From JAZLGI01 sp045616225 (GTDB taxonomy: Bacteria > Spirochaetota > Spirochaetia > Sphaerochaetales > Sphaerochaetaceae), in contig JAZLGI010000082.1 of assembly GCA_045616225.1 (NCBI GenBank), positions 1-21,884 of the forward strand: a DNA stretch of 21,884 nucleotides, read 5' to 3'. A program made the position numbers and the translations under genes. The first letter of the stretch is position 1. Every line of letters starts with the position of its first letter. This document shows, piece after piece, positions 5,989 to 13,205 of the stretch. The notes under the pieces are model-generated. The model made no database searches. It had not been told where the DNA came from and saw nothing but the letters and a program-made list of their open reading frames with translations.

Positions 5989-6226
5989 CTTCTCGGGTGA
6001 GTACGAGAATGACGATAAAATTTTGCAAAGCAAAATTTTTTAACGCATTTGAAGTCCTCTCGCCCCGAATACTCGGGAGAGTACGAGAATGACGATGAAA
6101 TTTTGCAAGGCAAAATTTTTAACGCATTTGAAGTCCTCTCGCCCCGACTTCTCGGGTGAGTACGAGAATGACGATAAAATTTTGCAAAGCAAAATTTTTA
6201 ACGCATTTGAAGTCCTCTCGCCCCGA
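5973..6226 (+). repeat. Tandem array copying the tRNA-Pro 3' end (units of 80, 79 and 79 bp plus a partial)
   Basis: The 16-bp core AGTCCTCTCGCCCCGA, which is the last 16 nt of tRNA-Pro (5973-5988), recurs at 6053-6068, 6132-6147 and 6211-6226. Between the cores lie near-identical 63-64-bp spacers. Each spacer holds a TTCTCG/CGAGAA-type hairpin (5990-6009 in the first, weaker in the second) and a 10-bp AT-rich hairpin, AAAATTTTGC / GCAAAATTTT with an AAA loop (6017-6039 in the first). The last core is followed directly by a terminator. No reading frame is shared between units. The first spacer has one extra T in its T run. The second differs at several positions, the third is almost identical to the first. 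Confidence 0.95.
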
Positions 6227-6228
6227 AT

Positions 6229-6256
6229 AAATCACTTTCATGAGTGATTTTTTTTT
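6229..6256 (+). terminator. Intrinsic terminator after the tRNA-Pro repeat array
   Basis: Stem AAATCACT (6229-6236) / AGTGATTT (6243-6250) with a 6-nt loop, followed by a run of nine T ending at 6256. It is only 4 nt upstream of tRNA-Arg, so tRNA-Arg would depend on read-through, or on a promoter I cannot identify. Confidence 0.8.
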
Positions 6257-6260
6257 AGAT

Positions 6261-6334
6261 GCGGCAATAGCTCAGCTGGATAGAGCAACTGCCTTCTAAG
6301 CAGTAGGTCCTTGGTTCGAACCCAAGTCGCCGTA
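6261..6334 (+). tRNA. tRNA-Arg (anticodon UCU)
   Basis: 74-nt cloverleaf: D arm GCTC/GAGC, anticodon arm ACTGC-CTTCTAA-GCAGT with anticodon TCT (reads AGA and AGG), T arm CTTGG-TTCGAAC-CCAAG, discriminator A6334, no encoded CCA. The acceptor GCGGCAA / TCGCCGT has a G1-U72 wobble and an A6xC67 mismatch, which is unusual. All other arms are perfectly paired, so the gene is probably functional, but a relaxed acceptor stem or a base change in this copy cannot be excluded. Confidence 0.88.
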
Positions 6335-6335
6335 A

Positions 6336-6365
6336 AAAAGGGAGTGTAAATTTACACCCCCTTTT
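6336..6365. terminator. Bidirectional terminator between tRNA-Arg and tyrS
   Basis: A perfectly centred inverted repeat with one A-C mismatch: AAAAGGG.GTGTAAA (6336-6350) against TTTACAC.CCCTTTT (6351-6365). The A run on the left and the T run on the right serve both strands. It ends the tRNA unit and the long leftward synthetase operon. Confidence 0.85.
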
Positions 6366-6399
6366 GTTTATTTGTAAAGCAATGTCCAAATAATGAAAC

Positions 6400-7632
6400 T
6401 TATTTTACAACAACGCGCATGTATTTTTTCTTTCCGGCTCTGAGAATGAGTTCTCCGCCTTTTGCCATATCTTTTGTAATAACAGCCTTTACATCTGAAA
6501 CCTTATTGTCATCTATGTAACATCCGCCTCCCTCAACAAGACGTCTGATATCACCTTTTGATGAACCAAGCCCGGCTTCAAAAAAGAGATCAATAACTCC
6601 CTTGCCGTCTCCAAGAGAAATCTCAGCTGTAGGCATAGCACTTCTGTCAGAACCGCCACCAAAAGCAGCCTTTGCAGCTGCCACAGCTTTTTCTGCCTCT
6701 TCCTGACCATGAATAATCTTTGTAATTTCATAAGCCAGACGGGCCTTACCTTCATTGATGTTTACATTAGGATTGTCGTAACCTGCAATTTCCTCAAGGT
6801 CCATGAATGTAAAGAGTTTCATGAACTTTGTTACATCTGCATCTGCTACGTTTCTCCAATACTGATAGAAGTCATAAGGAGTATAAAGTTTAGGATCAAG
6901 GAATACGGCTCCCTGTTCACTCTTTCCCATCTTCTTTCCATCTGCACGCATAATGAGATTAAAAGTAAGACCAAAACACTCCGGTCCGCCCATTCTCTGA
7001 ATGAGGTCAATACCTGCAACAATGTTTCCCCACTGATCTGCTCCGCCTATCTGCAACCTGTTGTTATACTTTGAAAAAAGCTGCTGATAATCGTAAGACT
7101 GCAAAAGCTGGTAATTGAATTCTATAAAAGAAAGACCTCTTTCAAGGCGCTGTTTAACACCTTCAAAAGTAAGCATTCTGTTTACTGAAAAGTATCTGCC
7201 TACGTCACGGAGGAACTCAATGTAATTTAGAGGTAAAAGCCATTCTTTATTGTTGAGAATTCTTCCTTTTCCATAACCTACAGGAGGAACTTCATCAAAA
7301 TTAACAACCTTTGAAAGCTGCTTTGCTATATTCTGAGCATTCTGCTGCATTACTTCAGGAGCAAGAATCTTTCTCATCTCTGTCTTACCTGAAGGATCTC
7401 CAATGTAAGCAGTTCCCTCTCCTACAAGGGCAATAGGACAATGGCCGTTTTCCTGAAGATGATGCATGGCAAAGAAAGGAACAATATGTCCTACATGAAG
7501 AGAAGGACCTGTAGGGTCTGTTCCACAGTAAAAAGTAACACTTTCTTTATCCATGAGATCTGAAAGACCGTCAAAGTTTGTACAGTCTTTTACGAATCCG
7601 CGATCAATAAGTACCTGAAGTGCTTTATTCAT
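6400..7632 (-). CDS. tyrS: Tyrosyl-tRNA synthetase
   Basis: Class I synthetase that charges tRNA-Tyr in the cytoplasm. The 410 residues show the HIGH-type motif HVGH at 46-49, following the YCGTDPTGPSLHVGH segment. The tyrosine-binding stretch QLLQSYDY lies around 176-182, with GGADQWGNI at 196-204, the KMSKS-type motif KMGKS at 234-238, and a C-terminal S4 RNA-binding domain from about 345. The length fits the eubacterial TyrRS family. AGAGGA lies just upstream of the ATG, and the gap to the end of glyQS is only 11 nt, so it is the third gene of a synthetase operon. No T-box leader is present upstream; transcription ends in the bidirectional terminator next to tRNA-Arg. Confidence 0.96.
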   Translation of the reverse strand: MNKALQVLIDRGFVKDCTNFDGLSDLMDKESVTFYCGTDPTGPSLHVGHIVPFFAMHHLQENGHCPIALVGEGTAYIGDPSGKTEMRKILAPEVMQQNAQNIAKQLSKVVNFDEVPPVGYGKGRILNNKEWLLPLNYIEFLRDVGRYFSVNRMLTFEGVKQRLERGLSFIEFNYQLLQSYDYQQLFSKYNNRLQIGGADQWGNIVAGIDLIQRMGGPECFGLTFNLIMRADGKKMGKSEQGAVFLDPKLYTPYDFYQYWRNVADADVTKFMKLFTFMDLEEIAGYDNPNVNINEGKARLAYEITKIIHGQEEAEKAVAAAKAAFGGGSDRSAMPTAEISLGDGKGVIDLFFEAGLGSSKGDIRRLVEGGGCYIDDNKVSDVKAVITKDMAKGGELILRAGKKKYMRVVVK

Positions 7633-7643
7633 TCTATCCTCTC

Positions 7644-8972
7644 TTATACTCTCTTGTATTCCTTAGTTGCCTTCTTTATTGTTGCAACAAGTTCTGAAAC
7701 AGGAACACGTACCTGCTCCATGCTGTCACGGAATCTAAGTGTTACTGTGTTGTCATTAAGTGTATCGTAGTCAACAGTTACGCAATAAGGAGTTCCAATT
7801 TCATCCTGACGGCGGTATCTGCGTCCAATTGCTCCGCTTGTGTCAAAGTCTGTAACAAAGTCTTCTCTAAGTTCATGCTCAAGTTTGCTTGCATATTCTG
7901 CCAGACCGTCTTTCTTAACAAGAGGAAGTACAGATACTGTAATAGGAGCCACATTAGGATGGAAGTGAAGCACAGTTCTGACATCTCCGCCTTCAAGTTC
8001 CTGTTCTTCATAAGCATCTGAAAGAGCCATGAGAACATTTCTTGTAAGACCGGCAGATGTTTCAACAATATAAGGAATGTACTTCTCGTTTGTAACAGGA
8101 TCAAGATAAGCCATTTCTTTTCCGCTGAATTTCTGATGCTGAGTAAGGTCATAGTCTGTTCTGTCATGAACGCCTTCAAGTTCCTGCCATCCCATTGGGA
8201 AGAGGAACTGAATGTCATAAGCATCTTTTGCGTAGAATGCCAATTCATCCGGTCCGTGCTGATGCCATCTGAGATGATCCGGATGAATACCAATCTTGTT
8301 CACATAGAAGTTCATTCTCTGTTCTCTCCAGTAAGGGAACCACTTGTCATCTGAACCAGGCTGGCAGAAGAACTGCATTTCCATCTGTTCAAACTCACAG
8401 CTTCTGAAGATGAAGTTCTTTGTTGTTATTTCGTTTCTGAAGCTTTTTCCTACCTGTGCAATTCCAAAAGGAATTTTTACACGTGATGAAGCAACAACAT
8501 TCTTAAACTCTGTATAAATACCCTGGGCTGTTTCCGGTCTGAGGTAAATTGTTGAACCTGCATCTACATCTGGACCAATGTGTGTTGCAAACATGAGGTT
8601 AAAGTTTCTAGGTGTTGTGAAACTTCCCTTTGTTCCGCAAACAGGACATGCTCCGTTAAGATCTATCTGGTCTGCTCTGAAACGGCTCTTACACTGTTTG
8701 CAGTCTACCATAGGATCTGTGAAATTACTGACATGACCACTGGCTTCCCAAACTTTTGATGCCATGAGAATAGAAGCATCAAGTCCTACGATATCATCAT
8801 GGAGTTGTGTCATTTCCTTCCACCAAAGGTCTCTGATATTGTTCTTGAGCTGAACTCCAAGCGGTCCGTAGTCATAAGCACCGTTAAGTCCACCGTAAAT
8901 TTCACTGCTCTGGAAAATAAAACCACGTCTTCTGCAAAGGGAGACAATTTTGTCCATTGTTACTTCAGCCAT
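7644..8972 (-). CDS. glyQS: Glycyl-tRNA synthetase, dimeric (archaeal/eukaryotic-like) type
   Basis: Class II synthetase charging tRNA-Gly. The single 442-residue chain is the alpha2 type, not the bacterial alpha2beta2 type. N-terminal motif 1 region SEIYGGLNGAYDYGPLGVQLK lies at about 23-43 and a zinc-binding pair CKQC (91-94) and CPVC (109-112) sits in the insertion. Motif 2 carries FRNEI followed by FRSCEFEQME, and the C-terminal anticodon-binding domain starts around 345. The start ATG lies inside the end of gltX, with an 8-nt overlap and AGAGG upstream, which indicates translational coupling. This type occurs in spirochaetes, Mollicutes and Deinococcus-Thermus among bacteria, which supports the taxonomic guess. 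Confidence 0.96.
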   Translation of the reverse strand: MAEVTMDKIVSLCRRRGFIFQSSEIYGGLNGAYDYGPLGVQLKNNIRDLWWKEMTQLHDDIVGLDASILMASKVWEASGHVSNFTDPMVDCKQCKSRFRADQIDLNGACPVCGTKGSFTTPRNFNLMFATHIGPDVDAGSTIYLRPETAQGIYTEFKNVVASSRVKIPFGIAQVGKSFRNEITTKNFIFRSCEFEQMEMQFFCQPGSDDKWFPYWREQRMNFYVNKIGIHPDHLRWHQHGPDELAFYAKDAYDIQFLFPMGWQELEGVHDRTDYDLTQHQKFSGKEMAYLDPVTNEKYIPYIVETSAGLTRNVLMALSDAYEEQELEGGDVRTVLHFHPNVAPITVSVLPLVKKDGLAEYASKLEHELREDFVTDFDTSGAIGRRYRRQDEIGTPYCVTVDYDTLNDNTVTLRFRDSMEQVRVPVSELVATIKKATKEYKRV

Positions 8973-10467
8973 TTTTCTTTACCTCTTCTTCAAGAATATT
9001 AATTGCTCTTTCTATTCGTTTGTAAGACTCTTCTTCACCCAGCAAATGAATACAGCTGAATGGCGGAGGGCTTACCATAAGTCCTGTAACCGCAGCTCTG
9101 AGCGGATTGAAGACTCCCGCATTTTTAATTCCAAGACTCTGTGCAAGTTCACAAAGCTTATTCTGCAGGTCTTCATCTGTTGTGCCTTTTGCAAGTTCTT
9201 CCTTTACAAGAGAATAAACTGCTTTAAGAGAAGACAGAGTACCTGCAACATCCATCTTCTTTGGAATTAACATTGACACTTCCGGAACATTATCTTTGAG
9301 GAATTCACACATTGGCACAATGTCTGAAAGAAGTGTAAGTCGTTCTTTGACTCCAGGAACAAATGCAAGGACCTTGTTTCTATCGGTCTCTTTTACAAGT
9401 CCTGCAGAAAGAAGGTAAGGCATTATCAAGTCTGTGAGTTCTGCGTCTGTCTTGCGTCTGATATACTGGCCGTTAAACCAGTCAAGTTTCTGATAATCAA
9501 AGACTCCAGGAGCTGTGTTTATTTTTTCAAGTGAGAAACACTGTTCCAGCTCTTCTTTGGAGAAGAATTCCTTTTCTCCGTCAAAAGACCAGCCTACAAG
9601 ACTTACATAGTTTAACAGTGCTTCAGGAAGATAGCCTTTTGCCCTGAAATCTCTTACGCTTGTACTTCCATGACGTTTTGAAAGCTTTGCAAGATGAATC
9701 TCTCCTGTCTGAGGGTCTACTTCTTTTCCCATTACCATAGGAAGATGGCAATATGTAGGAACTTCCCATCCAAATGCCTGATACAAGATAACATGAAGCG
9801 GACCTGACGGTATCCATTCCTGAGCTCTCATAATGTGAGTAACACCCATGAGATGGTCATCTATGACGTTTGCCAAATGGTATGTTGGGAAACCGTCACT
9901 CTTAAGGAGAATAGGATCAGGACTTATGTCCTTGTTTTCCCTTGTAATATCTCCCATGAGAACATCATGGAAAGTTGTACTGCCCTCTCTTGGAACTTTA
10001 AGCCTTATTACCGGCTTAATTCCCTGTTTCTCATATTCTGCAATCTGCTGAGGAGTAAGGTTTCTGCAATGTCCGTCATAACCCTGGATAGAGCTTTTTT
10101 CTTCTTCCTGCTTTTTCCTAAGTTCCTCAAGTCTCTCAGGAGTACAGTAACAATAATAAGCTTTGCCCATTTCCACGAGTTTCTTTGCATATTCCTGATA
10201 AAGACCAAATCTCTCACTCTGAATGTACGGTCCGTAAGGGCCGCCTACTACAGGACCTTCATCCCATTTAACACCCAGCCAATCCAGTGTGTCATAGAGA
10301 TCCTGCAAAGACTCGTCACTGTAACGCTCTCTGTCTGTGTCCTCAACTCTGAGAATGAATTTTCCCTTGTTTGCCCGTGCAAAAAAATAATTGAAAAGTG
10401 CAGTTCTCACGCCGCCAATATGCTGGAGGCCTGTTGGAGAAGGTGCATATCTTACTCTAACTTCCAT
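8965..10467 (-). CDS. gltX: Glutamyl-tRNA synthetase
   Basis: Class I synthetase charging tRNA-Glu (possibly also tRNA-Gln if it is non-discriminating; not decidable here). The 500-residue product begins with VRYAPSPTGLQHIGG, where HIGG (16-19) is the HIGH-type motif. It carries FILRVEDTDRERY near 37-49, a partial zinc motif (C107, C109 and C134, with Asn at 136 where E. coli has the fourth ligand His) and the KMSKS-type motif KLSKR at 261-265. The C-terminal helical anticodon-binding domain follows. GAGGAT 7-8 nt upstream and a TTGAAA-N16-TATAAT promoter define the start. First gene of the gltX-glyQS-tyrS block; weaker read-through from the LuxR gene upstream is possible because no terminator separates them. 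Confidence 0.96.
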   Translation of the reverse strand: MEVRVRYAPSPTGLQHIGGVRTALFNYFFARANKGKFILRVEDTDRERYSDESLQDLYDTLDWLGVKWDEGPVVGGPYGPYIQSERFGLYQEYAKKLVEMGKAYYCYCTPERLEELRKKQEEEKSSIQGYDGHCRNLTPQQIAEYEKQGIKPVIRLKVPREGSTTFHDVLMGDITRENKDISPDPILLKSDGFPTYHLANVIDDHLMGVTHIMRAQEWIPSGPLHVILYQAFGWEVPTYCHLPMVMGKEVDPQTGEIHLAKLSKRHGSTSVRDFRAKGYLPEALLNYVSLVGWSFDGEKEFFSKEELEQCFSLEKINTAPGVFDYQKLDWFNGQYIRRKTDAELTDLIMPYLLSAGLVKETDRNKVLAFVPGVKERLTLLSDIVPMCEFLKDNVPEVSMLIPKKMDVAGTLSSLKAVYSLVKEELAKGTTDEDLQNKLCELAQSLGIKNAGVFNPLRAAVTGLMVSPPPFSCIHLLGEEESYKRIERAINILEEEVKKNG

Positions 10468-10487
10468 AAAAATATCCTCAAAAGGAT

Positions 10488-10515
10488 ATTATATTATTAT
10501 TAAGTTTTGTTTCAA
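10488..10515 (-). promoter_or_regulatory. Promoter of the gltX-glyQS-tyrS operon
   Basis: On the minus strand TTGAAA (10510-10515), a 16-nt spacer and TATAAT (10488-10493). The predicted start near 10481 gives a leader of about 13 nt that just includes the GAGGAT Shine-Dalgarno. Confidence 0.6.
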
Positions 10516-10532
10516 CAGAGTTATGCCGCAGT

Positions 10533-11438
10533 TCAGTTCATAGGACCTTCTTTGACAAGATTAAGAAGGTCTATTCTTGATTTGACTTCCATCTTCTCAA
10601 AGATGTTGGAAACATGATTGTTTACGGTATTGACGGAAATTCCCAATTCAAAAGCAATCTCCTTGTTTGTAAATCCCTCACCTATAAGCTTAATCACAGA
10701 AAACTCTCTCTCTGAAATTTTAAATTTGGACAGTGATTTCAAAGTCATCTTAGGCTTGTTTTCCCTCATGATTTTATCTGTTTTGAAAACAATTCCAAAA
10801 TATACAATCATGATAATTGAAAAAGCAAGCAGATAAATCGGATAAGCGAAGTCTGCAACATGGGGAAAAATAAAGGCAATTAAGCTTGCAGGAATGAGAC
10901 AAAGACTTGTAATAAACACGGTAAGACAAATGGCCCTTGTCTGCTTATCTTGAACGTTTCTAAGATTAATGATAAGCACCACGAGACAGTAACAATACAG
11001 GAATATAAAAATCCCGGTAGAAGAAAGATTTGTTATAGGATAAATGGTGGACAACTTTCCGAAAAGTCCCAGTCCAAAATAAATAATTGCTATTGGATAA
11101 AAGAATAAACGCTGTCTGGCTTTCCATGGTTTAGCCAAAACAAAGTACATGAAGAAAGGCAGCAGAACGGCAACAAAGCCCATTGTACATAGCTGCATAA
11201 TCTCAAAAATATACCTGAAAACAACACTGGCCTTTGCCGGGAAAAGACTCTCTGCAAGAAGATCCAGAAAACCCAGAAAAATAGAACCAATCAATGCCGA
11301 TTGGAAAACAATGTACCAACCTGACCATGGTTTTTTGTGGTAATTAAGCGAAGCAATGGAAAGTGCCAGAGGCATTGACGAAACACAAAGAGAAATGGCG
11401 TAGACAATGAGCTTTAAGCTAATTATTACATTGCTCAT
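10533..11438 (-). CDS. Seven-TM membrane protein with C-terminal LuxR-type DNA-binding domain
   Basis: Likely a membrane-bound transcription regulator. The 301-residue protein has seven hydrophobic segments (about 4-31, 40-66, 72-102, 111-128, 137-158, 168-190, 196-217) and then a LuxR/GerE helix-turn-helix at about 239-297. The sequence there reads ISEREFSVIKLIGEGFTNKEIA, with ISVNTVNNHVSNIFEKM as recognition helix region. No receiver or kinase domain is present, so the 7TM part is expected to sense a ligand or membrane state directly; the signal and targets are unknown. No Shine-Dalgarno precedes the ATG, but TAAAAT lies 6 nt upstream of it. It sits between the cobalamin adenosyltransferase gene and the synthetase operon and may be transcribed with either. 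Confidence 0.82.
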   Translation of the reverse strand: MSNVIISLKLIVYAISLCVSSMPLALSIASLNYHKKPWSGWYIVFQSALIGSIFLGFLDLLAESLFPAKASVVFRYIFEIMQLCTMGFVAVLLPFFMYFVLAKPWKARQRLFFYPIAIIYFGLGLFGKLSTIYPITNLSSTGIFIFLYCYCLVVLIINLRNVQDKQTRAICLTVFITSLCLIPASLIAFIFPHVADFAYPIYLLAFSIIMIVYFGIVFKTDKIMRENKPKMTLKSLSKFKISEREFSVIKLIGEGFTNKEIAFELGISVNTVNNHVSNIFEKMEVKSRIDLLNLVKEGPMN

Positions 11439-11444
11439 GCTTTT

Positions 11445-11450
11445 ATTTTA
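11445..11450 (-). promoter_or_regulatory. Possible -10 element for a leaderless 7TM-LuxR mRNA
   Basis: TAAAAT on the minus strand ends 6 nt before the ATG at 11438. The -35 is poor (T-rich, TTTTCT at 16 nt), so this is the weakest of the four similar cases. Confidence 0.3.
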
Positions 11451-11473
11451 ATCAAAAGGGAAAAAAAGAAAAG

Positions 11474-11986
11474 TCAGAACTCAATTCCCTTTACGGTATT
11501 ACCTCCATTTGAGTAAAAATGATGCTTTATTTCCTTAATTTCACTGACAGTATCTGCAGCTTTAATAAGGTTTTCCGAAGCATCTCTACCTGTAACTACA
11601 ACATGAGTCTTATTCTGTTTATGCTCTGAAATAAAAGAAAGAAACTCTTTCTCTTCAACAAAACCAAGGTTCATGGCATAGGTAAACTCATCAAGAACAA
11701 TCATAGAATATTCTTGTGATTCAAAGGTTTCACAAAACTTTTTAAAACCTGCTTTACAAAGTATTGATGTACGGGAAGTATCTTCAAGATTCCAGGTAAA
11801 CCCCTCTCCAAAAGATAACCAATTCACACCCTGAGAAGTAAGACTTTTGTATTCTCCATAAGAAGTTACATTGTCTTTAATAAACTGAATCACAAGGCAT
11901 TTTCCATTATTTCCAATAGCCCTTTCCACCATACCCAAAGAGGATGTAGTTTTTCCTTTACCGTTCCCTGTTATTACAAAAAGCAT
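11474..11986 (-). CDS. cobO: Cob(I)yrinic acid a,c-diamide adenosyltransferase (CobA/BtuR type)
   Basis: Transfers the adenosyl group of ATP to cob(I)alamin or cobyrinate to make the coenzyme B12 form. The 170-residue protein starts with a P-loop GNGKGKTT at 7-14 and has VIQFIKD near 32-38. VLDEF follows in the Walker-B-like strand near 97-101, and the family segment HVVVTGRDASENLIKAADTVSEI precedes a C-terminal GGNTVKGIEF. Length is a little short of E. coli BtuR because the N-terminal helix is missing. Its ATG shares one base with the stop of the upstream lipoprotein gene (TGATG), so the two are translationally coupled. No other cobalamin gene and no B12 riboswitch are in the window, so a salvage role is likely. 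Confidence 0.88.
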   Translation of the reverse strand: MLFVITGNGKGKTTSSLGMVERAIGNNGKCLVIQFIKDNVTSYGEYKSLTSQGVNWLSFGEGFTWNLEDTSRTSILCKAGFKKFCETFESQEYSMIVLDEFTYAMNLGFVEEKEFLSFISEHKQNKTHVVVTGRDASENLIKAADTVSEIKEIKHHFYSNGGNTVKGIEF

Positions 11987-13116
11987 CAGAAACCAACCAA
12001 CTCCGTTTCTTGAAACGCATCTGCTGAATTGTCAATTATTCCAAGCTGTTTCTTTGCATTTACATCATTTGCAGCCAGACTCTGGAACTTCTCATAAAGA
12101 CGCTTTGCCTTTACATCCATAGAAGAAATCCAAGTATTGTAAGCCATTTCAGAGGCCATATCATAATCTCCAAGAGCAAAATACATAACAGCGGCATTAT
12201 ACCCACTTTCAAACGAACCGGTTTTTCTCCAGGCCGATTCAAACAATTCAAGAGCTTCTTCATAAAGCTCAAAGTCTGCAAACTCAATTCCACGTTCTAC
12301 ATCAGGATTTGCGGACTCCTGCAGTGAGAAATAAGAATAGGAAAACGACTGAGAGAAATCATCTGTAACTTTCTTCCCTATTCTGTCCAGGATTTTTTTG
12401 AAGAGATCAGAACCATCTTCCATGAGATAATAATCACGGCCCTTTTGGAATTCATAATCTCCTTCTCTGTAGCCCAGATAATACTCTCTTTCTTCTGAAT
12501 CTTCGTAACTTGAAGAGCTTATAACCATGTTCTTCTTCACATCTACAACATTGTAAGAAAGCTCAAGCCTTGCTTTTCTCACAAGATAGAGCTTGTAACA
12601 ATTCAAAACCTTATTATCCTGAGTTGTAATTGTGTAAGGTTTTGCTTCCAGATACTCTCTTAAGCTCTGTCCTGTAATACTGCTTGTAATGACTGCATCT
12701 ACGCCGTTTCTCTCCAATGTACTTTTTACAGTAGAACCTGTTCTCCTTGCAGAATTAACAAGATTATCTATCAGAAAACCCTTATCATAAGAACTGCTGC
12801 TGTTTCTTACAGCCAAAAGCATAACATTGGAAGCATATCTGGAAAGGTTCTCATTAAGTCCAAATGTAGAAGTTCCGTACTCTTTTGCAAAATAATCTAT
12901 GTATCTGTCTGAGAAATTAGCCTCTAACTTATACTTTCTGTTAAAATCAGACCAGGAACTGTCAAAAGGTTCCGTAGAAACTATTCCAATATTGTCATAA
13001 GAAGCCAAATTAACTTTTGCAGGGGTCAAAGTCCTTATGCTTACAGTTGTCTCACAACTGCAAAGACAGAAGGCAAGAATAAGAATTAAGCATAAAAATA
13101 AATAATTTTTCTTCAT
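11986..13116 (-). CDS. Lipoprotein with C-terminal TPR-like repeats, unknown function
   Basis: From the ATG at 13116 (AGGAG about 9 nt upstream) the product has 376 residues; the frame extends 11 codons further, but without a ribosome site. The signal peptide ends in LCSC with lipidated Cys 21. Residues about 40-260 form a mixed alpha/beta region with a central strand-rich stretch (ARLELSYNVVDVKKNMV) reminiscent of periplasmic CsgG-like or DUF6340-like folds; this is only a resemblance. Residues about 273-345 form two to three TPR-like helical pairs (for example YEEALELFESAW, then YNAAVMYFALGDYDMASEMA). It probably acts on the periplasmic face in an assembly or scaffold role. Coupled to cobO by TGATG; divergent from the acidic protein gene. 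Confidence 0.75.
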   Translation of the reverse strand: MKKNYLFLCLILILAFCLCSCETTVSIRTLTPAKVNLASYDNIGIVSTEPFDSSWSDFNRKYKLEANFSDRYIDYFAKEYGTSTFGLNENLSRYASNVMLLAVRNSSSSYDKGFLIDNLVNSARRTGSTVKSTLERNGVDAVITSSITGQSLREYLEAKPYTITTQDNKVLNCYKLYLVRKARLELSYNVVDVKKNMVISSSSYEDSEEREYYLGYREGDYEFQKGRDYYLMEDGSDLFKKILDRIGKKVTDDFSQSFSYSYFSLQESANPDVERGIEFADFELYEEALELFESAWRKTGSFESGYNAAVMYFALGDYDMASEMAYNTWISSMDVKAKRLYEKFQSLAANDVNAKKQLGIIDNSADAFQETELVGF

Positions 13117-13135
13117 TTTTCTCGCTCCTAGTAGT

Positions 13136-13164
13136 ATTTTCAACAGCAAAGTGCTTTATGTCAA
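13136..13164 (-). promoter_or_regulatory. Promoter of the TPR lipoprotein-cobO unit
   Basis: On the minus strand a perfect TTGACA (13159-13164) with 17 nt to GAAAAT (13136-13141), followed by AGGAG and the ATG at 13116. The -10 is a 4 of 6 match. Confidence 0.45.
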
Positions 13165-13177
13165 TTTACTTTTCTAA

Positions 13178-13183
13178 TATACT
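13178..13183 (+). promoter_or_regulatory. -10 element of the acidic protein gene
   Basis: TATACT lies 13 nt before GGAGG (13196-13200). The -35 position holds only TTTATG (13155-13160). This divergent control region overlaps that of the TPR lipoprotein gene. Confidence 0.4.
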
Positions 13184-13205
13184 GATGATACTTACGGAGG
13201 ACAAA

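Noticed and set aside
5843..6043. 66-residue open frame over tRNA-Pro
   Set aside because: It runs through the tRNA gene and the first repeat unit, with no ribosome site; a by-product of the tRNA sequence.
5973..6226. CRISPR array
   Set aside because: The repeated part includes the spacers themselves, there are only three units, and no cas gene is present.
10471..10490. 8-bp hairpin covering the gltX Shine-Dalgarno as a translational switch
   Set aside because: The predicted transcription start near 10481 lies inside the loop, so the 5' arm would not be in the mRNA; the palindrome is probably only promoter sequence.
9835..10503. 222-residue rightward frame across gltX
   Set aside because: Antisense to gltX with no ribosome site and no protein-like composition; a shadow of the real gene.
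13158..13205. Sixteen-residue N-terminal extension of the acidic protein
   Set aside because: No ribosome site before it and it covers the promoter; GGAGG before the ATG at 13206 defines the start.
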